Of a stretch of 38,427 nucleotides of DNA, positions 23,149-30,944 are shown one piece after another (within the stretch, counting starts at the first letter, position 1; each line of letters opens with the position of its first letter). The notes under the pieces are model-generated. The model was not told where the DNA came from and did no database searches. It saw only the letters and a list, made by a program, of their open reading frames with translations. The position numbers were made by a program, and so were the translations under genes. The DNA is from Chloroflexota bacterium (lineage in GTDB: Bacteria > Chloroflexota > Dehalococcoidia > JACQUA01), in NCBI GenBank assembly GCA_016210565.1, contig JACQUA010000299.1:1-38427 (forward strand), written 5' to 3'.

Positions 23149-24438
23149 ATGAATCTAAAAGAGGCCCTAAAGGCTTTTCCGGACGTCGCGCCGTCCATCA
23201 TCATCAAGTCGGACCTGCTGCGCCTCGGCGTGAATTACGGGGAACCCGCCAGGGCCAATTTCCGGGACCGGGAAGACCTGCTGTTCAAGGGGAGCCGCCT
23301 GTTCGGCAGCGACCGCGGCGAATTGACCTTTCAGCGGTCGAAAATCCCGTTCGTCTTCTATCTGGAAGACGGCACCCGGCAGGGGACCCTGGTACAGAGC
23401 CGCATCTACGCGGAGTCGCCTTATTTGATCGACCTGGTGGACGGCGAATTCAAGCTCTTCTGGAACGGCGAGCCCTTGATGAAGGTCCGGTTCCAGTCCG
23501 TCCCCGATTATTACGAACGAAAGATCGACGGCGTTCCCATGCGGGAGATCATCTTCGCCGTCGGGGACCTGTTGTTTCTTCCGGCCAACCGGTTCTGCGA
23601 ATACTTTGCCCGGGACCAGCAATGCCTGTACTGCGACCTCACCCCTTTCGCCCACGCCCTGAAGAAGGAGGGCGAGCCGATGGTCCTGCGCAAAAAGGCC
23701 GAGCAGGCGGCGCTGGTGCTTGAAGTGGGCTTGCACGAGTCGAACTTTCGCCACATAACCATCACCGGCGGCACCTTCTTTGCCAGGTACCAGGGCAAGA
23801 CGGAGCTGGAATGGTATACCGAGCTCCTGAACACGATCCGGGAGAGACTGAGACTCTGGTATCCCACCTCCTTCCAGTTGTCCGCCCAGGATGACGAGGG
23901 CTGGAAGAGGGTGAGGGAGACGGGCGTGCCCACGATTGAGCCGAACATCGAGGTCTGGGACAAGAGGCTGTTCGAGATCATCTGTCCGGGTAAGGCCGAG
24001 CACGTCGGCTACGACCAGTGGATAAGGCGGACGGTGCGTGCGGTGGACTTCTGGGGGCTCGGAAACGTCAATCCCAGCTTCGTACCGGGGGTGGAGATGG
24101 CGCAGCCCTTCGGCTTCAAGACCGTTGACGAAGCGGTGAAATCGACCCTCTCGGGCTATGATTTCCTCATGGGCCACGGGGTGCTGCCGAGGCAGGGGGA
24201 GTTCTGGTGCGTGGTGTCCGATTCCAAGCTGGCGGGGAGCGAACCGCCACCCCTGGACTACTTCATCCGCCTCGGAATGGGCTACCTCGAGATACGGGAG
24301 AAACACGGTTTCACCTGTCCGCCGCCTTCGATGTGCCGCAGTTGCACGCTCCACGGCACGGAGTATGATTTCGAGTACTGGCACGGCAGCGGGCCGTCGT
24401 CCAGAAAAGCGCAAACCGAAGAGGTGGTGACGAACTGA
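23149..24438 (+). CDS. Radical-SAM-like protein with CX8CX2C motif (rSAM2)
   Basis: 429 residues, the same length as rSAM1 and alignable without gaps. The cluster motif is FCEYFARDQQCLYC with C150, C159 and C162; ITGGTFFARYQGKTELEWY follows; and the C-terminal triad is CPPPSMCRSC. The N-terminal domain opens with MNLKEALKAFPDVAPSIIIK. GAGAGGA lies 5 bases before the ATG. DNA identity with rSAM1 is very high in the 3' half (for example 19287-19375 against 23957-24045), beyond what protein constraint needs, pointing to recent duplication or gene conversion. It lies downstream of UbiD-C after a repeat element. Role as for rSAM1: unknown radical enzyme. Confidence 0.78.
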   Translation: MNLKEALKAFPDVAPSIIIKSDLLRLGVNYGEPARANFRDREDLLFKGSRLFGSDRGELTFQRSKIPFVFYLEDGTRQGTLVQSRIYAESPYLIDLVDGEFKLFWNGEPLMKVRFQSVPDYYERKIDGVPMREIIFAVGDLLFLPANRFCEYFARDQQCLYCDLTPFAHALKKEGEPMVLRKKAEQAALVLEVGLHESNFRHITITGGTFFARYQGKTELEWYTELLNTIRERLRLWYPTSFQLSAQDDEGWKRVRETGVPTIEPNIEVWDKRLFEIICPGKAEHVGYDQWIRRTVRAVDFWGLGNVNPSFVPGVEMAQPFGFKTVDEAVKSTLSGYDFLMGHGVLPRQGEFWCVVSDSKLAGSEPPPLDYFIRLGMGYLEIREKHGFTCPPPSMCRSCTLHGTEYDFEYWHGSGPSSRKAQTEEVVTN

Positions 24439-24450
24439 CCCGGAGCAAAG

Positions 24451-24503
24451 GTAGGGTGGGTTAAGCGTCCCGATGGGGCATCGGGACGCTTAACCCACCC
24501 TAC
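24451..24503. terminator. Perfect 25-bp inverted repeat, likely bidirectional terminator or repeat hairpin
   Basis: The arms 24451-24475 and 24479-24503 are perfectly complementary with a 3-base loop. The arm begins GTAGGGTGGGTTAAGCGTCC. It lies 12 bp after the rSAM2 stop. There is no run of T after it, so it is a dispersed palindrome that may also stop transcription. A weaker relative is at 33688-33770. Confidence 0.65.
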
Positions 24504-24541
24504 GTCTGATGCGTCCCCTCGCAAGGCCAGGAGTTAAAGAA

Positions 24542-25921
24542 ATGGACATTGTAGAACAACTGGTTGACAACGTAGAAGCAACGAGCTATGAGCGGCTGCC
24601 AGTCGAGGCCGTCGAGGCCGCCAGGATGAGCATCCTGGAAACGCTGGGGGCTTTGATAGCCGGCGCCACCGCGGAGGGGTGCCGGGAGGTGGTCGGACTG
24701 GTGCGGGGCTGGGGAGGCAAACCGGAGAGCACGGTCCTAGTCCACGGCGACAAAGTCCCCGCCCACAACGCGGCGCTGGCCGGGGCGACCATGGCCCGCG
24801 CCCTGGAAATCGATGACGCCGCGGAAAAAGGGATGCACCCCAGCGCCGCCAGCGTTCCCGCCGCCCTGGCTGTGGCTGAGAGGCGCGGGGGTGTGAGCGG
24901 GAAGGAGCTTATCGCCGCCATCGCGGCGGGCGAGGACCTGGCCATCAGGCTCAACCTGGCCACCACTCCTTACGCCGAAGGGAAAATCTCGCGGGTGGGG
25001 ACGTGCATGCCCCTGGGTGTCGCCGCCATTACCGCCAAGCTGCTGGGCCTGGACAAGACGGGAATGTGGAACGCCCTGGGCATTGCCTACGCCCAGTCGG
25101 CGGGGAACTTTCAGAGCATCGTCGATGGCGCCCTGGCCGAGCGGGTCACCCAGGGCTTCGCCGCCAGCGCCGGCATTGTGTCGGCCGAGCTGGCGCAGAC
25201 TGGCATTTCCGGACCGCGGAATATCCTGCAGGGCATTCACGGCTTTTTCAAAATGTTCTCCCGGGACCAGGGCGACTTGAAAGTGCTGATGGCCGGGCTG
25301 GGACAGGAGTACATGGGGACGCAAACCCACCGCAAGCGATACCCCAGTTGCGGGTGTACCCTTTCCTGTACGGACGCAATCATGGAACTCCGCCGGGAGC
25401 ACGGCATAAGGCCGGATGACGTGGACGGGGTGCTGGTGACCGTCAGCCGGCACATGTACACCACTGGCGGGCCTCCCTTCCAGGTGAGGAACAACCCGCA
25501 GATAGACGCCCAGTTCAGCATTCCCTATACCGTGGCCAATGCCCTGCTGCGGGGCAAGCCCAGACTGGAGCATTTCACCCCGGCTTCGGTCCAGGAAGAA
25601 GAAGTCCTGGCGCTGTCCGGCAGGGTGCGGTGTGTGGCCAGCGACGAGGAGCTGAAAAGGCGGGCCGGGCTTTACTGCTCGACTGTAGTCGAAGTAAGAA
25701 TGAAGAACGGGACCAAACATTCGCAATTCACAAGGTCGGCCGTGGGGTCTCCCCCGGGAAGACCGCTGACCTACGCGGAAGTCCTGGAGAAATTCAATGA
25801 CTGTATCGCCTATGCCCGGATACCTTCGCTGGAACGAAACGCCGGGAAGATAGTTGACATGGTTGGCAATCTGGAAAGCGTGGATGATGTCCGGCAGATC
25901 ATCCTGTTGCTGGTGGCATAG
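24542..25921 (+). CDS. MmgE/PrpD family protein
   Basis: 459 residues from the ATG at 24542 (GGAG 8 bases upstream). The family includes 2-methylcitrate dehydratase and cis-aconitate decarboxylase; many members have unknown hydratase, dehydratase or decarboxylase activity. Family marks seen: RMSILETLGALIAGATAEG, NAALAGATMARALEIDD, GMHPSAASVPAALAVAERRG, YPSCGCTLSCTDA and VAVSRHMYTTGG-type segments in the C-terminal lid. It is full length. It follows rSAM2 and precedes AOR, both on the same strand. No other methylcitrate-cycle gene is in view, so propionate metabolism is not supported; a dehydration or decarboxylation step in the cassette's pathway is inference. Confidence 0.85.
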   Translation: MDIVEQLVDNVEATSYERLPVEAVEAARMSILETLGALIAGATAEGCREVVGLVRGWGGKPESTVLVHGDKVPAHNAALAGATMARALEIDDAAEKGMHPSAASVPAALAVAERRGGVSGKELIAAIAAGEDLAIRLNLATTPYAEGKISRVGTCMPLGVAAITAKLLGLDKTGMWNALGIAYAQSAGNFQSIVDGALAERVTQGFAASAGIVSAELAQTGISGPRNILQGIHGFFKMFSRDQGDLKVLMAGLGQEYMGTQTHRKRYPSCGCTLSCTDAIMELRREHGIRPDDVDGVLVTVSRHMYTTGGPPFQVRNNPQIDAQFSIPYTVANALLRGKPRLEHFTPASVQEEEVLALSGRVRCVASDEELKRRAGLYCSTVVEVRMKNGTKHSQFTRSAVGSPPGRPLTYAEVLEKFNDCIAYARIPSLERNAGKIVDMVGNLESVDDVRQIILLLVA

Positions 25922-26080
25922 CCGGTAGTGACGCACACCCGTACCACCCCGATGTATCGGGGTGAGAGACGGACTCAGACCAACGCTTATTCTCGCTGTC
26001 AATGACGAACAAGGACCGCAATCCGGTCTGCAAATGGTCTTCTTTGACAAGAACAATCAATATCGCAGGAATTCGACATT

Positions 26081-26188
26081 CACAGGCGGGACGCCTGTGG
26101 CACTATCTTCACAGGCAGGACGCCTGTGGCACTGTCTTCACAGGCGGGACGCCTGTGGCACTGTCTTCACAGGCAGGGACGCCTGTGG
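26081..26188. repeat. Four tandem 29-bp palindromic repeats
   Basis: CACAGGCGGGACGCCTGTGG or close variants begin at 26081, 26110, 26139 and 26168, a 29-bp period, joined by the same CACTRTCTT linker. Each is a hairpin with a 6-bp or longer stem. The array precedes the AOR start by ~20 bp. The rest of the 25922-26210 gap has only a copy of the CCCCGATGTATCGGGG hairpin (near 25948). Confidence 0.88.
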
Positions 26189-26210
26189 TACCGGTTAGGG
26201 GGTTACTTTC

Positions 26211-28205
26211 ATGGTTGCTAACGGATACGGGAAGATACTGGACATAGACCTGTCGACCAGGAAGATTGTTAAGCGGGAGATTGACGAGCGTTTTGCGCGG
26301 GACTTCATCGGTGGGATGGGATTCGGCTGTAAAGTCCTGTACGACGAAGTGGGACCAAACGTCGATCCCCTCGGCCCGGACAACGTCATCATCATCTCCA
26401 ACGGCCTGCTGACCGGGACCAGCGCCCCCTGCGCCGGCAGGACCGAGATAACCAACAAGTCCCCGCTGACGGGGAGCGTGGGTGTGGCCAATACGGGCGG
26501 GGTCTGGGGAGCGACGTTGAAACACGCCGGCATTGACATGCTCATCATCAGGAACCAGGCTGACAGGCCGGTCTATCTCCGGATTGACGATGACGTTGCG
26601 GAGATAAGAGACGCCGCTCACCTGTGGGGCAAGGATACCAAACTCACCTCGGACATACTGCGTTTCGAGCTGGGGCCGAAGGTTTCAGTCATGGCCATCG
26701 GACCGGCCGGGGAGAAGCTGGTCAAATTCGCCTGCCCGCTCAACGACTACCACCATGTCGCCGCCAGGAGCGGCGCCGGCGCGGTGATGGGCGTGAAGAA
26801 GTTGAAGGCCATCGCGGTGCGGGGGACCGGGACCGTGAAGATCGCCCGGCCCGCGGAATTCAGGGATGCGGTCAGGGAGACCAGGGAACATCTTTTGACC
26901 GCCGACCGGGTAACCAGCATACTGACCAAAGCCTTCACCGACCCGAAAAAAGAGTACCGGGAACGGGGCTGCCTGCCGGCGAAGAACTTCCAGACGGGTG
27001 TGCTGGAGGGATGGGAAGAGACCAGAAGCACAGACCTGGCGCGGCAGTACGTCACCGGCAAAGAGGGCACCTGTCACGCCTGCCCCATATCCTGCTTCAT
27101 CCTGGTTGAAGTGAAGGAAGGGAAGCACGCCGGGACAAGGGTGAGCCGGGGGATTCATCCGGGAGTGGTCTTCCACTGGGGTGGTAAGTGCGCCGTCGAC
27201 AACCTGCCGGCCATCTGGAAATGCAAGGAGATATGCCAGGTGCTTGGCCTGGACTACGTGTCAACTTCGGGCGTCATTGCCTTCGCCATGGAGCTGTTTC
27301 AAAGGGAAATAATAACGGCCGGGGATACGGATGGCCTGGAGCTGACCTGGGGCAACGAAGACGCCATCATGGAGCTGATACGGAAGATAGCCTTCCGCGA
27401 AGGCCTCGGCAATATCCTGGCGGAAGGCAGCGTGAGGGCTGCGCAGGCTATCGGGAGGGGGGCCGGCAAATACGTCATGACTATCAAGGGCATGGAAATG
27501 ATGTCCCAGGACCCCAGGGCGGGCAGAAGGGGGTTCGTTTTCGGCGACCTGACCAACCCGCGAGGCGGTGATAATCTGAGGAACACCCACGGCTTCGGCG
27601 ACCGGCACAATCCCGCCTGGCCCTTTGAGAAGTTCGACATGTTTGAGGAAGTGAAAAAGAAGATATACACCGGGCCGCCGGAGGAGTGTGCTTCCACCTG
27701 GGAAGGGAAACCGCTGATGTGCAAGTGGTTCGAGGACCTCTACTCCGTCATCAATAGCCTGGGGCTGTGTTTCTTTCCGTCGGGCATGAATATGGCGCTG
27801 GGTCCGACTCACTTCGCGAAGCTGCTTTCGGCCTGCACCGGATGGGACACATCGCCTCAGGAAATCATGAAGACGGGAGAGAGGATTTTCACCCTTTTCA
27901 AAGCCTACACGGTCAGGCAGGGCTTCACCAGGAAGGACGATAGCTGGCCGGACAGGTTCTTCACCGAGCCCATGCCCGAAGGTCCCTCAAAAGGGGCTAT
28001 CCTGTCCCGGGAGACGATTGACAAGTTGCTGGATGAGTATTATGACCTCAGAGGTTGGGACAGGGCGACGGGTGTTCCGACGTATGAGAAACTGATGGAA
28101 CTGGGACTCGGTGACGTGGCCGAGGACCTGCGCAAACAGCCTGTAGCCGCACCCTTTGCGGGTGCGAGGTTGCGGAACGGGAGACCAATGCCTGATCGCC
28201 CGTAG
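26211..28205 (+). CDS. Tungsten aldehyde:ferredoxin oxidoreductase family protein
   Basis: 664 residues. AOR enzymes oxidise aldehydes to acids (or the reverse, with low-potential ferredoxin) using a tungstopterin and a [4Fe-4S] cluster in the cytosol. The N-terminal domain opens with YGKILDIDLSTRK and has IGGMGFGCKVLYDEV and NKSPLTGSVGVANTGG. Cluster ligands are visible at C288, C291, C295 (CHACPISC) and C520 (NSLGLCFF), the AOR pattern. RGGDNLRNTHGFGDR lies in the cofactor region. The last ~24 residues (QPVAAPFAGARLR and on) are translated from a dispersed repeat, so the ancestral stop was probably near codon 640. No tungstate transport or pterin genes are nearby. It may interconvert the carboxylic acid and aldehyde forms of the cassette substrate (inference). 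Confidence 0.92.
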   Translation: MVANGYGKILDIDLSTRKIVKREIDERFARDFIGGMGFGCKVLYDEVGPNVDPLGPDNVIIISNGLLTGTSAPCAGRTEITNKSPLTGSVGVANTGGVWGATLKHAGIDMLIIRNQADRPVYLRIDDDVAEIRDAAHLWGKDTKLTSDILRFELGPKVSVMAIGPAGEKLVKFACPLNDYHHVAARSGAGAVMGVKKLKAIAVRGTGTVKIARPAEFRDAVRETREHLLTADRVTSILTKAFTDPKKEYRERGCLPAKNFQTGVLEGWEETRSTDLARQYVTGKEGTCHACPISCFILVEVKEGKHAGTRVSRGIHPGVVFHWGGKCAVDNLPAIWKCKEICQVLGLDYVSTSGVIAFAMELFQREIITAGDTDGLELTWGNEDAIMELIRKIAFREGLGNILAEGSVRAAQAIGRGAGKYVMTIKGMEMMSQDPRAGRRGFVFGDLTNPRGGDNLRNTHGFGDRHNPAWPFEKFDMFEEVKKKIYTGPPEECASTWEGKPLMCKWFEDLYSVINSLGLCFFPSGMNMALGPTHFAKLLSACTGWDTSPQEIMKTGERIFTLFKAYTVRQGFTRKDDSWPDRFFTEPMPEGPSKGAILSRETIDKLLDEYYDLRGWDRATGVPTYEKLMELGLGDVAEDLRKQPVAAPFAGARLRNGRPMPDRP

Positions 28206-28264
28206 CCGCACCCTTTGCGGGTGCGCCGGGACACCGTCGCGTACCCATGAAGGGTGCGGCTACG
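28143..28264. repeat. GTAGCCGCACCC palindromic repeats, three copies
   Basis: Two direct copies (28143-28166, 28202-28225) and one inverse copy (28240-28264) of a repeat whose core is GTAGCCGCACCCTTTGCGGG. The first lies inside the AOR coding end. The same family forms the hairpin at 30843-30916. Confidence 0.85.
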
Positions 28265-28289
28265 GGCTGCTGTGAAAGGAGAAGAAGAA

Positions 28290-29462
28290 ATGAAAAGATG
28301 GCTGTTGTTGTTACTGCCGGTCCTCGTCTTGATGCTGCCGGCGTCTGTCGGTTGTAGCGGTGCCGTGACGCCCGCCCCCAGCCCCCAGACAAAGGCACCC
28401 GCGGCGGAAAAACCCGGGAAGGCCGCCTGGGAGCAGGAGTGGGATGGCATCGTCGCGAAGGCCAGGGATGAGGGGACTCTTACCATGATAACTACAGCCT
28501 GGCAACCGAAGGTTGTGGCCGCACTCAGGCAGGCTTTCAAGGAAAAATACCGGATAGATGTCGAGCATTCCCCCGCGGGGCGTGGGCCGGAACTGGTTGC
28601 CAAGATCAAAGCTGAAGAAAGGGCCGGCCTCTTCCTGTACGATTTCTTCGGGATGGGCTCGACCACGGCCATAACCATTATGAAGCCGGATGGCCTTCTG
28701 GGCCCGATAGAACCGCTTCTGGTCCTGCCCGAAGTAAGAGAGCCGAAGAACTGGCGGGAGGGCAGGCTGCCCTTCCTGGACAGGGACAAGCTGTTTCTCG
28801 GCATGGTTGCTTCCAAGACCCAGTACATTGTGTACAACACGAGTCTGGTAAAAGAGGGCGAAATCACCGGCTACGAAGACCTGTTAAAGCCCGAATACAA
28901 AGGGAAGATAACGATAAACGATCCCACCACCAGCGGCGCCGGCGTGGGGATGATGGCCCATTTTGCCCTGGACCTCTGGGGTACGGAAAGGACCAAGGAG
29001 TTTTTGAGGCGGCTGGTGATAGACCAGAAGATAGTTGTTGAAAGGGACAACCGCCTGCACATAGAAACTGTGGCCAGGGGAAAATATGCCATTGCCCTGG
29101 GCCCTTCAACCGAATCCGTCGCCAGCTTCATCGAGGCCGGCGCGCGCCTGGCTGCCGTCAACGTCAAGGAAGGCACTCAGGTCCTTGCCGGAGCGGGAGG
29201 CCTCACCTTACCCACCAGAATGGCCCATCCGAACGCGGGCAGGGTTTTCCTGAACTGGCTGTTGACTAAGGAAGGGCAAAGCATTTTCGCTAAGGCGTGG
29301 GGTACCCCCAGTGTGCGCGTTGATGCTTCCACCGAGGGCATTAATCCCCTGTTTCTCTTTCGACCGGGGGAAAAACTCTACTGGTCGACTGAGGAAAAAG
29401 CCCTGGCCTTTGGAGAGTGGATGACGACGAGCAAACAGGTCATTGACGAAGCGCTGAAATGA
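28290..29462 (+). CDS. Fe3+-type ABC solute-binding lipoprotein (SBP4)
   Basis: 390 residues from the ATG at 28290 (AAGGAG 8 bases upstream). The signal peptide WLLLLLPVLVLMLPASVGC has its lipobox cysteine at 22. The mature domain keeps the family landmarks: WEQEWDGIVAKARDEGTLTM, GPELVAKIKAEERAGLFLYD, RDNRLHIETVARGKYAIAL and HPNAGRVFLNWLLTKEGQSI. It is more distant from SBP2/SBP3 than they are from each other. It heads the set SBP4-rSAM3-LUD-UbiD-D, separated from rSAM3 by a 108-bp repeat. Ligand unknown; no transporter membrane parts nearby. Confidence 0.88.
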   Translation: MKRWLLLLLPVLVLMLPASVGCSGAVTPAPSPQTKAPAAEKPGKAAWEQEWDGIVAKARDEGTLTMITTAWQPKVVAALRQAFKEKYRIDVEHSPAGRGPELVAKIKAEERAGLFLYDFFGMGSTTAITIMKPDGLLGPIEPLLVLPEVREPKNWREGRLPFLDRDKLFLGMVASKTQYIVYNTSLVKEGEITGYEDLLKPEYKGKITINDPTTSGAGVGMMAHFALDLWGTERTKEFLRRLVIDQKIVVERDNRLHIETVARGKYAIALGPSTESVASFIEAGARLAAVNVKEGTQVLAGAGGLTLPTRMAHPNAGRVFLNWLLTKEGQSIFAKAWGTPSVRVDASTEGINPLFLFRPGEKLYWSTEEKALAFGEWMTTSKQVIDEALK

Positions 29463-29467
29463 CCACG

Positions 29468-29554
29468 CCGTCTTTGCGAGGAACGAAGTGACGAAGCAAC
29501 CCCCCAGTCCGCCAGTCCTTCGGTGAGATTGCTTCGCTGCGCTCGCAATGACGG
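29468..29554. repeat. Inverted pair of TTGCGAGGAACGAAG/CGCTCGCAATGACGG repeat
   Basis: An inverse pair of the dispersed CATTGCGAG-type repeat fills the SBP4-rSAM3 gap and could form a hairpin in the transcript, ending 5 bp before the rSAM3 ribosome binding site. Confidence 0.7.
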
Positions 29555-29570
29555 TTGTCAGGAGGGAACA

Positions 29571-30929
29571 ATGAATCTTGCTGAGGCATTCAAAGCCTTT
29601 CCCGATATTGCCAGGCCGATAGTCATCAAGTCGGACTTGTTGCGCCTGGGGGTGAGGTTCGGCGAGGCCGCCAGGGCCAATTTCAGGGATAGGGACGACA
29701 TCCTGTTCAAGGGCAGCCGCCTGTTCGGGTCCGACCGGGGCGCGCTGACCTTCGAACGGGCGAAGCTGCCCCACCAGTTCTACCTGGAAGACGGCACGCC
29801 GCGGGGAACCCTGGTGCAGACGCGCGTCTGGGAGCAATCGCCATACGTCATCGACCACGTTGAAGATAAATTCACGCTCTTCTGGAACGGCGGGCCTTTG
29901 ATGAACGTCTGGTTCCAGCCCCGGCCCAAATACTATGAGAGAACAATCGACGGCATTCCCATGCGGGAGATCGTGTTTGCCACCGGAGACAAGCTGTTTC
30001 TTCCGGCCAACCGGTTTTGCGAATACTTTGTGAAGGGCAAACAGTGCCTTTATTGCGACCTTACCCCCTTTGCCCAGGCGCTGAAGAAAGAGGGAGAACC
30101 GATGGTCCTGCGGAAGGCGGCGGAGCAGGCAGCCGTGGTGCTGGAGGTGGGGTTCCACGATCCGAGCTTTCGTCACCTGACCATATCGGGAGGGACCTTC
30201 TTCACGAAGTACCAGGGCAAGACGGAGCTCGAATGGTATACCGGTCTTCTGGACAGCATAAGAGCCAGGTTGAAGATGTGGTATCCCACGTGTTTCCAAC
30301 TGGCCGCGCAGGATGACGAGGGATGGCGGAGGGTGAAGGAAACCGGGGTGCCTTCGATTGGGCCGAACATAGAAGTCTGGGATCAGAGACTGTTCGAGAT
30401 CGTATGCCCCGGCAAAGCGGAATACGTTGGGTATGACCAGTGGATCCGGCGGACCGTCCGGGCCGTGGACTTCTGGGGGGCGGGGAATGTCAACCCGAGC
30501 TTTGTTCTCGGCGTGGAAATGGCGCAACCGTTTGGCTTTAAGACCGTTGCGGAAGCGGTGAAATCTACCCTGTCGGGGTACGATTTCCTGATGGCCAACG
30601 GCGTGCTCCCCAGGCAAGGGGAATTCTGGTGCGTGGTGTCGGATTCCAGTCTGGCCGGGTCCGAGCCGCCGCCGCTGGAATATTTTCTCCGGATCGGGAT
30701 GGGTTATCTGGAACTGCGCGAGAAGCATGGCTTCGCCTGCCCCCCGGCTGCTATCTGCCGTAGCTGCGGTCTTCATGGCACGGAATATGATTTCGAGTAC
30801 TGGCATGGCAACGGCCCATCCTCCCGGAAAGCGGAGAGCGGGCCACCCGTAGCCGCACCCTCTACGGGTGCGCCACGGTGTCCTGGCGCACCCGTAAAGG
30901 GTGCGGCTACGGGTGGCCCCGAAAGTTAG
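29571..30929 (+). CDS. Radical-SAM-like protein with CX8CX2C motif (rSAM3)
   Basis: 452 residues from the ATG at 29571, chosen because GGAGGG lies 4 bases before it and it matches the starts of rSAM1 and rSAM2. C150, C159 and C162 are conserved (FCEYFVKGKQCLYC), as are ISGGTFFTKYQGKTELEWY and the C-terminal triad CPPAAICRSC. Divergence from rSAM1/2 is moderate, with changed loops around the cluster (VKGKQ for ARDRQ). It is 23 residues longer because its end runs through a palindromic repeat, giving the tail PPVAAPSTGAPRCPGAPVKG. The tail is probably not functional. The LUD gene begins 15 bp later. It is the third member of this unassigned family in the window. Confidence 0.78.
   Translation: MNLAEAFKAFPDIARPIVIKSDLLRLGVRFGEAARANFRDRDDILFKGSRLFGSDRGALTFERAKLPHQFYLEDGTPRGTLVQTRVWEQSPYVIDHVEDKFTLFWNGGPLMNVWFQPRPKYYERTIDGIPMREIVFATGDKLFLPANRFCEYFVKGKQCLYCDLTPFAQALKKEGEPMVLRKAAEQAAVVLEVGFHDPSFRHLTISGGTFFTKYQGKTELEWYTGLLDSIRARLKMWYPTCFQLAAQDDEGWRRVKETGVPSIGPNIEVWDQRLFEIVCPGKAEYVGYDQWIRRTVRAVDFWGAGNVNPSFVLGVEMAQPFGFKTVAEAVKSTLSGYDFLMANGVLPRQGEFWCVVSDSSLAGSEPPPLEYFLRIGMGYLELREKHGFACPPAAICRSCGLHGTEYDFEYWHGNGPSSRKAESGPPVAAPSTGAPRCPGAPVKGAATGGPES
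30843..30916. repeat. 33-bp inverted repeat inside the rSAM3 coding end
   Basis: The arms 30843-30875 and 30884-30916 differ at one base, with an 8-base loop. Same family as the repeats at 28143-28264. The hairpin lies before the rSAM3 stop codon, so it is translated. Confidence 0.88.
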
Positions 30930-30944
30930 TTGCGCAGGCCAGGC

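Noticed and set aside
23167..24414. 415-codon antisense open frame opposite rSAM2 (and similar long ones opposite UbiD-A and rSAM3, the last reaching 592 codons)
   Set aside because: They are frame shadows caused by high GC third positions: the translations are Arg/Pro/His/Leu-rich without domains, while the opposite strand gives clear protein families.
24542..25921. Methylcitrate cycle locus
   Set aside because: The MmgE/PrpD protein stands alone; no methylcitrate synthase or methylisocitrate lyase gene is in the window.
26081..26188. Evenly spaced 29-bp repeats that resemble a CRISPR array
   Set aside because: The linkers between palindromes are the same in each unit, so there are no variable spacers, and no cas gene is near. 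The same holds for the 36-bp array at 16896-17003.
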